64,000 bases of DNA from Rhodocyclales bacterium. GTDB taxonomy: Bacteria; Pseudomonadota; Gammaproteobacteria; Burkholderiales; Rhodocyclaceae. Position numbers and translations under genes: made by a program. The DNA lies in the NCBI GenBank assembly GCA_016235025.1, contig JACRMV010000001.1, positions 682,001 to 746,000 on the forward strand, in the 5' to 3' direction. Shown here piece by piece: positions 57,301 through 64,000 of this stretch; position 1 is the first letter of the stretch, and every line of letters starts with the position of its first letter. The notes under the pieces were generated by a model that saw only the letters and a program-made list of their open reading frames with translations, made no database searches and was not told the DNA's origin.

Positions 57301-58251
57301 TCGATGGTCCAGGAACTGCTCGACTATCGACTGGCTGCCTACGAAACACGACGCATCGCCGGCGAATCATCCAGCGACAACGTGATTCCATTCCCCAAGC
57401 CAAGCTCGAAATCGCGGATCGAACTGCCCTATTTTCCGAATCTTAAGATTGCCTGCGGCCACTTCAAGACTGGAACAGCTGATGCCGAGGAGTACCGCAG
57501 CCTTGGGCTTGGTTACGGCAAGCTTGACCCGCAACGCCACTTCATCGCACGCGCTTCCGGCAACTCGATGAATGGCGGCAAACAGGCAATTCGCGATGGC
57601 GATTATCTGCTGCTGGAACTAATGTCGCCCACCCGCGCCGGATCAATTACCGGAAGCATCGTGGCTATCGAACGCCAGGACGATGCAAGCGACAACCAGT
57701 ATTTGCTGCGTGTCGTCGTCAAACAGTCCGACGGCAGTTATTTGCTTCGCGCCAACAATCCTGACTATGCCGATATGCCTGCTGATGAATCAATGCGGAC
57801 CCTGGCGCGCTTCAGGACGATTGTTGATCCGCTCGAATTCTCTGTGGGCCAGCACTTCTTGCGCGAAGACATTCCGGCCCTGTTCGACGTCAGCTTTAAT
57901 CCCGGCAACTGGAATGCCGGCCACATCGTGCTGCACGACGGCAAGGTGCATGTGCTGCTGGTCACGCTCAACAAACAGGGTAAGGCGGCTGACCACCGCT
58001 ACGTCGATCACTGGATCGACGAGCACACCTTCCATTGGCAAAGCCAGAATCAAACCAGCCCGAATGATGTACGCGGCCGCAGCCTGATCGAGCACGCTCG
58101 CCGCGACATCGCCATTCACCTGTTTGTGCGCGAAACCAAACTGGCGAATAGCAAGGGAGCACCGTTTCTGTATTGCGGACCGGTACGCTACGTAAGCCAC
58201 ACCGGCAGCAAACCGATGAGCGTGGTGTTCGACGTGCCCGAGATGGCTTGA
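54376..58251 (+). CDS. Methyltransferase-like / PLD-like nuclease / SF2 helicase / S24 peptidase / DUF3427 fusion protein
   Basis: A 1291-residue polypeptide. Domains from GTG 54376: class I methyltransferase-like, 10-200 (ILDAGCGSGRD at 46-56, no DNA-methylase NPPY); PLD-type nuclease-like, about 210-370 (HLK at 303-305, GSSNIS at 325-330); SF2 helicase, about 400-740, with TGLGKT (431-436), DEFHH (519-523), TATPDRTD (545-552) and QQLGRGLRR (716-724); a DUF3427-like helical part; an S24/LexA-like domain, about 1020-1150, with Ser1064 in ASGNSM, Lys1116 in VVVKQSDG and a Cys-Gly pair at 1027-1028; and the DUF3427 C-terminus (FNPGNWNAGHI, HWQSQNQT, YCGPVRYVSH). PLD-helicase-DUF3427 proteins occur near defence genes; a role in DNA defence or repair is inferred. 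The start could be GTG 54346. The gene stands alone. Confidence 0.85.
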   Translation: MTNKATQDTLDYYQHHAAEFFAATVSVVMHELHERFLDKLPAGSHILDAGCGSGRDAKAFVSLGYRVTAFDAAPKLASLASEHLGQPVQVRTFRDVEEIACYDGIWACASLLHLPASELPDAIARLWAALKPGGCFYFSFKHGLGERQHNGRHFTDAEEASIASWLNGFADLSHRDIWITKDQRPDRDETWINVLAYKAPTPAEKLVTGGDNPFLPHLCAAIRQADEIDIAVAFTKVTGLRLLLPDLHDALSSNERRSQLPRIRFLTSDYLDVTDPEALRLLMLLQTQGAQVRVFQAEKGSFHLKAYLFAHFGENGHLSGAAFIGSSNISRQALQDGLEWNYRVSYPGDPGFIETRNRFDELFRHPRTQPLDDTWIDRYEARRKPPLQAIAPGSSEKEAPPIPTVVQIAALEALNATRQNGYRRGLVVLATGLGKTWLAAFDTEQAGARRVLFIAHREEILNQAAETFLRIRPTARVGFFMGQVRDIEVDVLCASVQTLSRTAHLERFVPQHFDYIVIDEFHHASAATYRRIINHFAPRFMLGLTATPDRTDQSDILTLCDENLVYSHDLVAGINADLLAPFHYFGIFDSEVDYRVIPWRNGRFDPEVLSNKLATLGRARHALRQWRQHGQQRTLAFCVSIRHAEFMAEQFVKVGVAAAAVYAGSTLSRGEALSRLTENHLAVIFSVDLFNEGVDLPEIDTVMMLRPTESKILFLQQLGRGLRRADGKNKLVVLDFVGNHHSFLHKPQALFSIGANFKALARFAKDLEQGKLQLPKGCYVNFDLQLIDFLKSLDSEGASKEYEALKQTFGRRPTLAEFYRAGASIPAMRRQFVTWFGLVREMGDIAAAEAAAIDRHALFLKMLEVTAMTKSFKMVLLEALLEIDGWRNPATLQEIAERSWQVMQRRRTLLADLPPELRQASSGTSQEWLAYWRRNPINAWVGGNLAAGEQRDFKLENERMIPGFAVLAADYPAFESMVQELLDYRLAAYETRRIAGESSSDNVIPFPKPSSKSRIELPYFPNLKIACGHFKTGTADAEEYRSLGLGYGKLDPQRHFIARASGNSMNGGKQAIRDGDYLLLELMSPTRAGSITGSIVAIERQDDASDNQYLLRVVVKQSDGSYLLRANNPDYADMPADESMRTLARFRTIVDPLEFSVGQHFLREDIPALFDVSFNPGNWNAGHIVLHDGKVHVLLVTLNKQGKAADHRYVDHWIDEHTFHWQSQNQTSPNDVRGRSLIEHARRDIAIHLFVRETKLANSKGAPFLYCGPVRYVSHTGSKPMSVVFDVPEMA
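56331..56341 (-). repeat. Dispersed motif copy 13, inside the helicase gene
   Basis: Exact core only, on the minus strand; it encodes VKVGVA in the helicase C-domain. Flank match is weak. Confidence 0.45.
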
Positions 58252-58261
58252 GTCATTACTG

Positions 58262-58288
58262 ATCGCCGTCCCGCCAGCGCCGACTTTT
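58262..58288 (+). repeat. Dispersed motif copy 14, right of the helicase fusion gene
   Basis: Core at 58278-58288 with flank ATCGCCGTCCCGCCAG, a complete match to the long consensus, starting 11 bases after the stop codon. Confidence 0.75.
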
Positions 58289-58377
58289 CAGCATGTGGCA
58301 ACACCATGATCTGCCGATCGCAAGTCGATACCCCCTCCGTTAGCTATGCCCGAATTGCTATTCAAGCCGATCAACAG

Positions 58378-58701
58378 TCAGCCTGTAATCAGCTTGGGGA
58401 TTTTCAACGAGCGCCCACCCCTGCCATTCCTGCACCATGCCCCATCCAGATGCGGCCGCCAATCCTGCCACTTCCCGAGCGCCGCAGCCATCACCCGCAG
58501 CGTCCTCCAGTAGTCATACCGTGTCGCCTCTGATTTCTCGCTGGCCCAGCGTTCCAGCACCCAACGCAGATGCTTGGCCTGCCACTGGCGCGGTTCGCTG
58601 ATGCCGAAGCGTTGTTCGATCGCTTGGGCAATCCGCTCGCCCCGTTCGATATGCCCGGAAATGCTCGACTTCGATCCTGGCAGCGATCGTTTCAGCAGCA
58701 T
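58378..58701 (-). CDS. Small protein coupled to integrase remnant, core-binding-domain-like
   Basis: A 107-residue product beginning MLLKRSLPGSK and containing RIAQAIEQRFG, HLRWVLERWASEKSEATRYDYW and RVMAAALGKWQDW. The helical pattern resembles the SAM-like DNA-binding (core-binding) domain of tyrosine recombinases. The start is eight bases after the stop codon of the integrase remnant on the same strand, so the two were probably translationally coupled. It may be an accessory partner of that recombinase or a displaced domain. The function is not known. Confidence 0.5.
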   Translation of the reverse strand: MLLKRSLPGSKSSISGHIERGERIAQAIEQRFGISEPRQWQAKHLRWVLERWASEKSEATRYDYWRTLRVMAAALGKWQDWRPHLDGAWCRNGRGGRSLKIPKLITG

Positions 58702-58708
58702 CGCGAGC

Positions 58709-58966
58709 TCATGGCTGTGCCCCGATGTAGGCAGCCACGACATCGACCCGGTCATGCCCGAGTTCGCGCGCCAGGGTCAGCCGGAAAGGGGCATCGTTTT
58801 GCTGTCCAGGCGAGCTGCCTGCCTGCAGGATCGGCGCGGTCTCTCCCGAGATTTCCTCGTACCTCTCGCAGGCCCAAGCGGCCCTGAGTTCGTGATACCC
58901 CTTGATGCCGAATTCGTGCAGGATCTTCCGTGCCCGATGGATCTCGCCATCATTGCACAGACCACA
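58709..58966 (-). pseudogene. Truncated tyrosine recombinase (C-terminal catalytic part)
   Basis: An 85-codon open stretch without a start codon, bounded upstream by an in-frame TGA (58967-58969). It reads EIHRARKILHEFG, then GYHELRAAWACERYEEISG, and ends ARELGHDRVDVVAAYIGAQP. The HELR box and the final Tyr in AAYIG match the HxxR and nucleophile Tyr of phage-type integrases. The N-terminal and central parts are missing, so it is a remnant, consistent with an old integration near tRNA-Ser. Confidence 0.65.
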
Positions 58967-59292
58967 TCAGCGCAAGAATATAACCTAATCGTTATGATTA
59001 CTTTGCGTCAAATGCCCTCCGACGCAATTTACTTCACCGCCCCCCTGAATTACGGACTATGCAATTCATGTATGGCATCCTGAAGCAATCAGTTGGTGTT
59101 AGCCTTCGCAGCGCTGGGGTAGGTCGCGGATCGGCTCATAATTCCGACTCGCCACAATCTCGCCACGCTTCGCCGCCTGGCAGCGCCGGTCATCGGGGAA
59201 AGTGTCAGGTGTTCTTACACGCCCGTTCCGACCCATCGGGTCAGACGTCAATCACCCGATGTTCCGCAAAACTACGGGATAATTCGACGAAA
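58967..59292. other. Non-coding stretch between integrase remnant and fic
   Basis: No gene recognised. A 7-base inverted repeat TTGCGTC (59003-59009) / GACGCAA (59021-59027) and a short AT-rich patch at 58978-59000 are the only structures seen; GACC/GGTC pairing occurs near 59235. Confidence 0.4.
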
Positions 59293-59350
59293 TGGGTGTA
59301 ATCGGGCGGGAGAATGGTTTCCTTCTTTATTGGGTGTAAATGGGTGTAGT
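59293..59350 (+). promoter_or_regulatory. TGGGTGTA direct repeats upstream of fic
   Basis: TGGGTGTA occurs three times (at about 59293, 59332 and 59341) in the 65 bases before the fic start; the last two are spaced by one helical turn minus one base. This suggests an operator, perhaps for autoregulation by the winged-helix domain of Fic. Confidence 0.5.
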
Positions 59351-59358
59351 ATTGGTTC

Positions 59359-60408
59359 ATGCTGAAAATCGACACCATCCAGATCACCCCGGAGATCTTG
59401 AGCCTCATTGCCAAGATCGACGAGTTCAAGGGCGCTTGGCGGGCTTTGGGCACACTCGCGCCCGACCGCCTGTCGGCCCTGCGCCGTGTGGCCACCATCG
59501 AGAGCATTGGCTCCTCCACCCGCATCGAGGGCAGCAAGCTGTCCGACCGGGAGGTGGAAAAGCTATTGTCGAATCTGGAGATCAAATCCTTCGCCACCCG
59601 TGACGAGCAGGAAGTGGCTGGCTATGCCGAGTTGATGGACTTGGTGTTCTCGTCGTGGCAGGACATCCCGTTCACCGAGAATCACATCAAGCAGTTGCAC
59701 CAGATCCTGCTGCGTCACAGCGAGAAGGACACCTGGCATCGCGGCAATTACAAAACCAACTTGAACAGCGTCGCTGCTTTCGACGAAACCGGCGCGCAGA
59801 TCGGTATCGTGTTTCAGACCGCGTCACCCTTCGATACGCCGCGCCTGATGACGGAACTGGTGACCTGGGTAAACCAGGAGCGAGAGACTGCCCGACTGCA
59901 TCCACTGCTGATCATCGCCCTGTGCGTCGTCGTATTCTTGGAGATCCATCCCTTCCAGGATGGCAACGGGCGCCTCTCCCGGGTGCTCACCACGCTCCTT
60001 CTGCTGCAGGCCGGGTACGCCTATGTGCCGTACAGTTCGTTGGAAAGCGTTATCGAACACAGTAAGGAAGCCTACTACCTGGTACTGCGCCAGACGCAGG
60101 GTACGATCCGCACGGAGTCTCCCAACTGGCAGCCGTGGCTGGTGTTCTTTCTGCGGTCTTTGGCCGAGCAGATGCGGCGTCTGGAGAAGAAGGTCGAGCG
60201 CGAGAAGATCGTGCTGGCGGCCATGCCTGAACTGCAGCTACAGATCGTCGAGTTTGCCCGCGAACATGGTCGTGTCACGATTGGTGAAGCGATCAAGTTG
60301 ACCGGTGCCAGCCGCAATACGTTGAAGCAGCATTTCCGTACCTTGGTCGAACGTGGCGCGCTGAACCTGCACGGCAGTGGCAGAGGGGTTTGGTACGACC
60401 TGCGCTAA
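59359..60408 (+). CDS. Fic family protein with N-terminal inhibitory motif and C-terminal winged helix
   Basis: A 349-residue class II Fic protein. The Fic motif HPFQDGNGRLSR (197-208) is complete, so AMP transfer to a target hydroxyl is possible. The inhibitory motif STRIEG (53-58, SxxxEG) precedes it and should hold the enzyme inactive. An N-terminal Fic_N-like domain (1-90) and a winged-helix DNA-binding region (about 290-349, TIGEAIKLTGASRNTLKQHF) flank the core. Such proteins are common in mobile regions and can act as toxin-like or regulatory enzymes. The target is unknown. Start ATG 59359; no antitoxin gene is adjacent. Confidence 0.92.
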   Translation: MLKIDTIQITPEILSLIAKIDEFKGAWRALGTLAPDRLSALRRVATIESIGSSTRIEGSKLSDREVEKLLSNLEIKSFATRDEQEVAGYAELMDLVFSSWQDIPFTENHIKQLHQILLRHSEKDTWHRGNYKTNLNSVAAFDETGAQIGIVFQTASPFDTPRLMTELVTWVNQERETARLHPLLIIALCVVVFLEIHPFQDGNGRLSRVLTTLLLLQAGYAYVPYSSLESVIEHSKEAYYLVLRQTQGTIRTESPNWQPWLVFFLRSLAEQMRRLEKKVEREKIVLAAMPELQLQIVEFAREHGRVTIGEAIKLTGASRNTLKQHFRTLVERGALNLHGSGRGVWYDLR

Positions 60409-60414
60409 AACGTT

Positions 60415-60615
60415 CTAAACGGTGACCGCCTTGCTGGTGGACGACATGAGGCATGCGGACTCATACTCTTCGATATCGACAAGGCGGTAGAGCACACGAC
60501 CGCAGAGTTTCAGATATTTGGGGCCGATCCCTTCGGTTCGCCAGCGTTCAAGTGTTGCCTCACTGACATCCCAGCGCTTGGCAAGGGTTCTTTGGTTGAA
60601 ATGAATGATTTCCAT
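60415..60615 (-). CDS. AlpA/excisionase-like helix-turn-helix regulator
   Basis: A 66-residue protein with a MerR-type N-terminal helix-turn-helix: NQRTLAKRWDVSEATLERWR and GPKYLKLCGRVLYRLVDIEEYE, the normal pattern of AlpA and excisionase-like proteins. These control integrase genes or excision of mobile elements. It converges with fic (six-base gap). GGAG-like bases precede the ATG. Its presence supports an integrated element. Confidence 0.8.
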   Translation of the reverse strand: MEIIHFNQRTLAKRWDVSEATLERWRTEGIGPKYLKLCGRVLYRLVDIEEYESACLMSSTSKAVTV

Positions 60616-60688
60616 GCAGGACTCCGAACGGGTTGGTGGGAGTCCATGAACGCGCTGTTCCGTTCACAAGCCAAGTCAGGCTGCCGCA

Positions 60689-61024
60689 TCAATATGGGCG
60701 TGGGTTCGATTGCGCGTTTCGGAATCGAACTAACGCCTGCATTTTCGATGTGCCAGACCATTCGCATCTGATAGACTTGCTGCTGATTCGGCGTCTTTCC
60801 GCGAATGTTCTCAGCAGCTTTTGCAAGCAAGAATGCGCCGAGTTGGTGGAGTTTGGCGGGAGTTGCCGCCCCACCGCCACGTCGCCGCACGTCGTGATTT
60901 GCCGCAGCACCTCCGCCTGCCTGCACGCAGACCGGTAATAATCAACAAAGTAGGCGATGGCACGACGGACATCCTCTGGAAAATGCTTGGCCTGGACTTC
61001 CTGGTTGGCGCAAGCCATGCTCAT
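60689..61024 (-). CDS. Hypothetical protein of the accessory region
   Basis: A possible 111-residue product beginning MSMACANQEVQAKHFPEDV, with GAAAGAG just before the ATG. The first half (AIAYFVDYYRSACRQAEVLR) looks like a normal helical protein; the second half is less convincing and the frame may be broken. It is upstream of the AlpA-like gene on the same strand. No domain is recognised. Confidence 0.35.
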   Translation of the reverse strand: MSMACANQEVQAKHFPEDVRRAIAYFVDYYRSACRQAEVLRQITTCGDVAVGRQLPPNSTNSAHSCLQKLLRTFAERRRISSKSIRCEWSGTSKMQALVRFRNAQSNPRPY

Positions 61025-61107
61025 CTCTTTCTTTACTAGCCCGGCGCCCTAAAGAAATTCACTCCCTTGCCGTAGATCAGGTTGATATCAACTCCCGAGA
61101 AATAGGG

Positions 61108-62463
61108 ATGCACAACTTGGAATCTCCCGCTCTCCGATCATTTCACTCCGACATGCCGCACCCGCATGCCAGGGGTGCCGATACCGGCGCTGGATTTCTC
61201 GATCGTGCGACTTGCCTGCACCGGGTCTCACATATCGCCGCCGAAACATCTTCCACGCAGCAACCACTGGCAGCCCTCTGGATTGGGCTTGACCGCCTGA
61301 AACAGATCAATCAGTCTTTTGGCCATCAGGGGGGTGATATTGTCATTCTCCAGATTACCCAGCGACTGCGCGAGAAAACCGGCGGACGCAGCGAGTGGTA
61401 CCGCATGGGAGGTGACGAATTTGTCTGCCTGCTGCCTGATACGAATGCGGATCAAGCTCGGAAATTTGCGGCCGAGCTGATCCAGGTCATCGAGGCGCCC
61501 CTGCGCTTCGGCGAGTTGCTGCTGCACCCCTCCGCAAGCATTGGCGTCGTCGTCCTCGAAGAAAACGAAGACTCGTTCATGTTCCTTGAGCGCGCGGATC
61601 ACGCCATGAGTGCCGCCAAACGTCAAGGAGGGGGCCGCATCGTTGTCTCGGGCGAGGAACCCACGCCGGGGCGCATGGGAATTCTGCTCGCTCGCGAAGA
61701 ACTCGCTATTGAAAGCCAGTTGCATGAAGCGCTCGAGAATGGAGGATTGGCGCTTCACTACCAGCCTATCGTCAGCCTTGATGGCCATATTGAAGGGGTA
61801 GAAGCCTTGATGCGGTGTACTACCGGCAATGGCTCGATTCCACCGGGAAAATTTATTCCTGTAGCGGAAAAGACCGGTCTGGTAACACGCCTCGGCGAGT
61901 GGAGCCTGCTCACCGGTACCGGCTTTGCCCGGGAATTGGCCAACGCCGGATTGCGCACCAAAGTGGCGATCAATGTTTCCCGCGCCCAGCTCATCTCGCC
62001 AAAGTTCTCCCAAGCGCTCCATGCGGCACTGATGTGCTCCAACGTCAGCCCCGAACTGATTGAACTCGAACTCACCGAATCCCTGTTCATGGACATCTCC
62101 GCAGTCGTTCAAGACAATTTGCGTGCCGCACGTGAAGCCGGCGTCAGCCTGGCTATCGACGATTTTGGTACCGGCTATTCATGCCTGGCCAACCTCAAGG
62201 ATATCCCCGCAACCAAGCTGAAACTTGACCGTGCCTTTGTTATCGTGCTGCCCCACGATCGCCGCGCGTTTGCTGTCGTCAAGGCCATGACGCAGCTCGG
62301 CCGCGAACTGGGCATGACCGTAGTGGCCGAAGGCGTGGAAGAAATGAATCAACTGGATGCCCTGCGCGAAGCCGGGGTCGATGCCATCCAGGGCTATATC
62401 CATGCCCGCCCCATGCCGAAAGAAACCCTGCTGACCTGGCTTAAGGAAAGAAATCCGACATGA
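61108..62463 (+). CDS. Cytosolic GGDEF-EAL protein
   Basis: A 451-residue c-di-GMP enzyme without membrane segments. GGDEF domain at about 55-185 with intact RMGGDEFVCLLP; EAL domain at about 205-445 with intact GVEALMR, ELTESLFMD, DDFGTGYSCLANLK, KLDRAFV, AEGVEE and QGYIHARPMP. The N-terminal 50 residues are of unknown role. GAGAAATAGGG precedes the ATG. The stop overlaps the next start (ATGA), suggesting co-function with the HDOD protein. Confidence 0.92.
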   Translation: MHNLESPALRSFHSDMPHPHARGADTGAGFLDRATCLHRVSHIAAETSSTQQPLAALWIGLDRLKQINQSFGHQGGDIVILQITQRLREKTGGRSEWYRMGGDEFVCLLPDTNADQARKFAAELIQVIEAPLRFGELLLHPSASIGVVVLEENEDSFMFLERADHAMSAAKRQGGGRIVVSGEEPTPGRMGILLAREELAIESQLHEALENGGLALHYQPIVSLDGHIEGVEALMRCTTGNGSIPPGKFIPVAEKTGLVTRLGEWSLLTGTGFARELANAGLRTKVAINVSRAQLISPKFSQALHAALMCSNVSPELIELELTESLFMDISAVVQDNLRAAREAGVSLAIDDFGTGYSCLANLKDIPATKLKLDRAFVIVLPHDRRAFAVVKAMTQLGRELGMTVVAEGVEEMNQLDALREAGVDAIQGYIHARPMPKETLLTWLKERNPT

Positions 62464-63338
62464 ATACCACCGCCGACGTCATCTCACCACCTGCGGTTGA
62501 CTCCCTGCTGGAGAATTCACTCCGGGACATTGGAATTCCGCCCTGCCCTGCGGTTCTTGACCGCATTGTCCGTGAAATGCGCAAGGAGGCGCCGGATTTC
62601 AAGCATGTTGCCAACATCATCAATACGGATGTCGCCCTCGGCGCCAGCCTGATCAAGACCGCCAACTCACCCTTCTTTGGCTTTCGCAGCCGGGTACGTT
62701 CCGTCAATGAAGCGCTCATGGTGCTGGGCCTCACCGTTGCCAGCAAGGCGATTGCCGGAATTATCCTGCGGCGGGCTTTCCCGATAACGCCGGCACTGGA
62801 GCGCTTCTGGGATTCCTCAATGCGAATTGCCCGCCTTTCCGGCTGGCTGGCACAGGACGTGGCCAGCAAGACAGTGTCGTCCGACGATAGTTACACCTAC
62901 GCCCTCTTTCGGGACTGCGGCATCCCGGTATTGTTCAATCGCTTCCCCGCCTATGAAACAATGGTTCGGGAAGCCAACAATGAAACCGTCAAAAACTTCA
63001 CTGAGGTCGAGGAAACCCACCTGCCAACCAACCACGCGATGGTTGGCTGCCTTCTCGCCCAGAGCTGGTGGCTACCCGAGGAAACCTGCTTTGCCATTCG
63101 CCATCATCATGATTTGCAGGTAATCGAAACACCCGCCATCAGTTCGCCTCTGGCCAGCCGCTATCACATTGCCATTGCCCAATTGGCTGAATTTTTCCTG
63201 CAACGCCACACCGGCTTGAGTCATACCTGCGAATGGCCAAAACTCGGCGCAGCCTGTTTGAAACTGCTGGAAATCGACGAGAACGACATCGAGCCGATTT
63301 TCAACGAAGCCAGAATCATCATCCAGGCCGAAGACTAA
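62460..63338 (+). CDS. HDOD domain protein
   Basis: A 292-residue protein with an HDOD domain (about 20-215), a metal-free relative of HD phosphohydrolases used in signalling. [42 protein letters not shown] and IRHHHDLQ are recognisable. HDOD proteins often act with GGDEF/EAL systems in motility or stress control; the overlap with the upstream gene supports that here, but the output is unknown. Confidence 0.9.
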   Translation: MNTTADVISPPAVDSLLENSLRDIGIPPCPAVLDRIVREMRKEAPDFKHVANIINTDVALGASLIKTANSPFFGFRSRVRSVNEALMVLGLTVASKAIAGIILRRAFPITPALERFWDSSMRIARLSGWLAQDVASKTVSSDDSYTYALFRDCGIPVLFNRFPAYETMVREANNETVKNFTEVEETHLPTNHAMVGCLLAQSWWLPEETCFAIRHHHDLQVIETPAISSPLASRYHIAIAQLAEFFLQRHTGLSHTCEWPKLGAACLKLLEIDENDIEPIFNEARIIIQAED

Positions 63339-63378
63339 GAATCTCCCGGCAGAAATCGCCCCGGCGACAACTGGCGGC

Positions 63379-63384
63379 TATAAT
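63379..63384 (+). promoter_or_regulatory. TATAAT box before the glycine riboswitch
   Basis: An exact -10 hexamer ten bases before the first riboswitch stem; the -35 region is weak. Confidence 0.5.
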
Positions 63385-63393
63385 TCGCCTTGG

Positions 63394-63568
63394 TCGCCGG
63401 GAGAGCGTGAAGTGCTTTTCTGCTGTCACCGCCGAAGGCGCAACCCCCAGGAACCGCTCAGGCAAAAGGACCGACGACGCAGCAAAGATCTGGAGAGTGA
63501 TGGCCGGTTACGCCGGCGCCATCCACCGACGGAGTAAATCTCTCAGGTGCCAAGGACAGATGGGGATG
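63394..63568 (+). ncRNA. Tandem glycine riboswitch (gcvT motif)
   Basis: Two glycine aptamers in series. The first (about 63394-63480) has CGGGAGAGCG, GCCGAAGGCGCAA and CTCAGGCAAAAGGACC; the second (about 63481-63568) has CTGGAGAG, CCACCGACGGAGTAAA and CTCTCAGGTGCCAAGGACA. It lies in the leader of gcvT and should turn on glycine cleavage when glycine is plentiful. Confidence 0.93.
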
Positions 63569-63596
63569 CAGCGGATTCCCGTTGCATCCCTTTTCT
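63563..63596 (+). terminator. Riboswitch-controlled terminator
   Basis: GGGATGCA pairs with TGCATCCC across a 12-base loop, followed by TTTTCTATTT; it overlaps the end of the second aptamer and precedes gcvT, the layout of transcriptional ON control. Confidence 0.8.
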
Positions 63597-63610
63597 ATTT
63601 GAGGATCGCC

Positions 63611-64000
63611 ATGCCGCAACGCACCCCGCTTTACGCTGCCCACCTCGCCGCCCATGCCCGAATGGTCGATTTCGCCGGCTGGGAAATGCCGATCAACTAC
63701 GGCTCGCAAATCGAGGAACACCACGCCGTGCGGCAGGATGCCGGCATGTTCGATGTTTCCCACATGTGCGCGCTCGATCTGGTCGGACCCGATGCCACAT
63801 CCTGGCTGCGTCGCCTGCTGGCCAACGATGTCGCCCGCCTGACCCAGTCCGGCAAGGCACTGTATTCCTGCCTGCTCGATGAAGCCGGCGGCGTCATCGA
63901 CGACCTTATCGTCTATTTTTTTACAGCAACGCACTATCGCATCGTGGTCAATGCCGGTACGGCGCACAAGGACATCGCCTGGATGCGCACGCATCTGGCC
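63611..64000 (+). CDS. gcvT: Aminomethyltransferase (glycine cleavage T protein), partial
   Basis: The first 130 codons are present; the gene continues past the right edge. The product starts [21 protein letters not shown] and has [28 protein letters not shown] and the [19 protein letters not shown] region, all typical of GcvT, which transfers the methylene group of glycine to tetrahydrofolate. GAGG precedes ATG 63611. The glycine riboswitch upstream confirms the identity. Confidence 0.96.
   Translation, partial: MPQRTPLYAAHLAAHARMVDFAGWEMPINYGSQIEEHHAVRQDAGMFDVSHMCALDLVGPDATSWLRRLLANDVARLTQSGKALYSCLLDEAGGVIDDLIVYFFTATHYRIVVNAGTAHKDIAWMRTHLA

Noticed and set aside
58574-59083. 169-codon plus-strand frame in the gap after the helicase gene
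   Set aside because: It is antisense to the recombinase remnant, whose motifs are clear on the other strand.
53949-61050. Repeat of the tRNA-Ser 3' end marking the far attachment site
   Set aside because: I looked for the last 20 bases of the tRNA downstream and saw no copy within the window.

Overview
The window reads as ordinary chromosome of a GC-rich betaproteobacterium, most like the Rhodocyclales or a neighbouring order; this is inference from gene content, not a search. Pointers are the tRNA-Leu/tig/clpP/clpX/lon block, aat paired with bpt, the hopanoid genes hpnCDE, a phasin, a Burkholderia-type porin, the nnr and nadC housekeeping genes, and a gcvT gene behind a tandem glycine riboswitch. 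Genes are dense, with many ATGA-type overlaps.

Layout. 0-6 kb: partial YhdH/AcuI-type reductase, NlpC/P60 hydrolase, double CDGSH protein, the N-degron pair aat-bpt, an unusual OppA-like lipoprotein, fabI. 6-14 kb: protein quality control on the minus strand (tRNA-Leu, tig, clpP, clpX, lon, tRNA-Val, ppiD); hupB, often found after lon, is not there. 14-20 kb: hpnC-hpnD-hpnE, a YbbA-like ATPase divergent from tesA, selU. 20-27.7 kb: a class III cyclase fused to a hemerythrin domain, then a Pat-type protein acetyltransferase, an L,D-transpeptidase, a MepK-like peptidase, tag, and a convergent lytic transglycosylase. 27.8-34.2 kb: clpB with a sigma-32-like promoter, glpD-glpK, phasin. 34-43 kb: old-yellow-enzyme homologue, a MacAB-like export cluster, a membrane GGDEF-EAL protein paired with a PhnD-like binding protein. 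43-54 kb: arsC-like protein, an Hsp33 that has lost two of its four zinc cysteines, a spermidine-synthase-like protein, M20 hydrolase, cysK, porin, nnr, EamA transporter, glutamate-synthase-like enzyme, nadC, tRNA-Ser.

54.0-61.1 kb is the accessory part, next to tRNA-Ser(GGA). It carries a 1291-residue polypeptide joining a methyltransferase-like domain, a PLD-type nuclease-like domain, a superfamily 2 helicase, a LexA/UmuD-like S24 peptidase domain and a DUF3427-type C-terminus; then a degraded tyrosine recombinase, a Fic protein and an AlpA-like regulator. 61.1-64 kb returns to core genes: a GGDEF-EAL protein overlapping an HDOD protein, then the riboswitch and the start of gcvT.

The most unusual signals are (1) a dispersed, oriented motif with core CGCCGACTTT, exact 14 times in 64 kb, inside and between genes, reminiscent of a DNA-uptake sequence; (2) the multidomain helicase with a recognisable self-cleavage signature; (3) the cyclase-hemerythrin gene just upstream of a protein acetyltransferase; (4) a 44-base structured repeat present twice just after stop codons.
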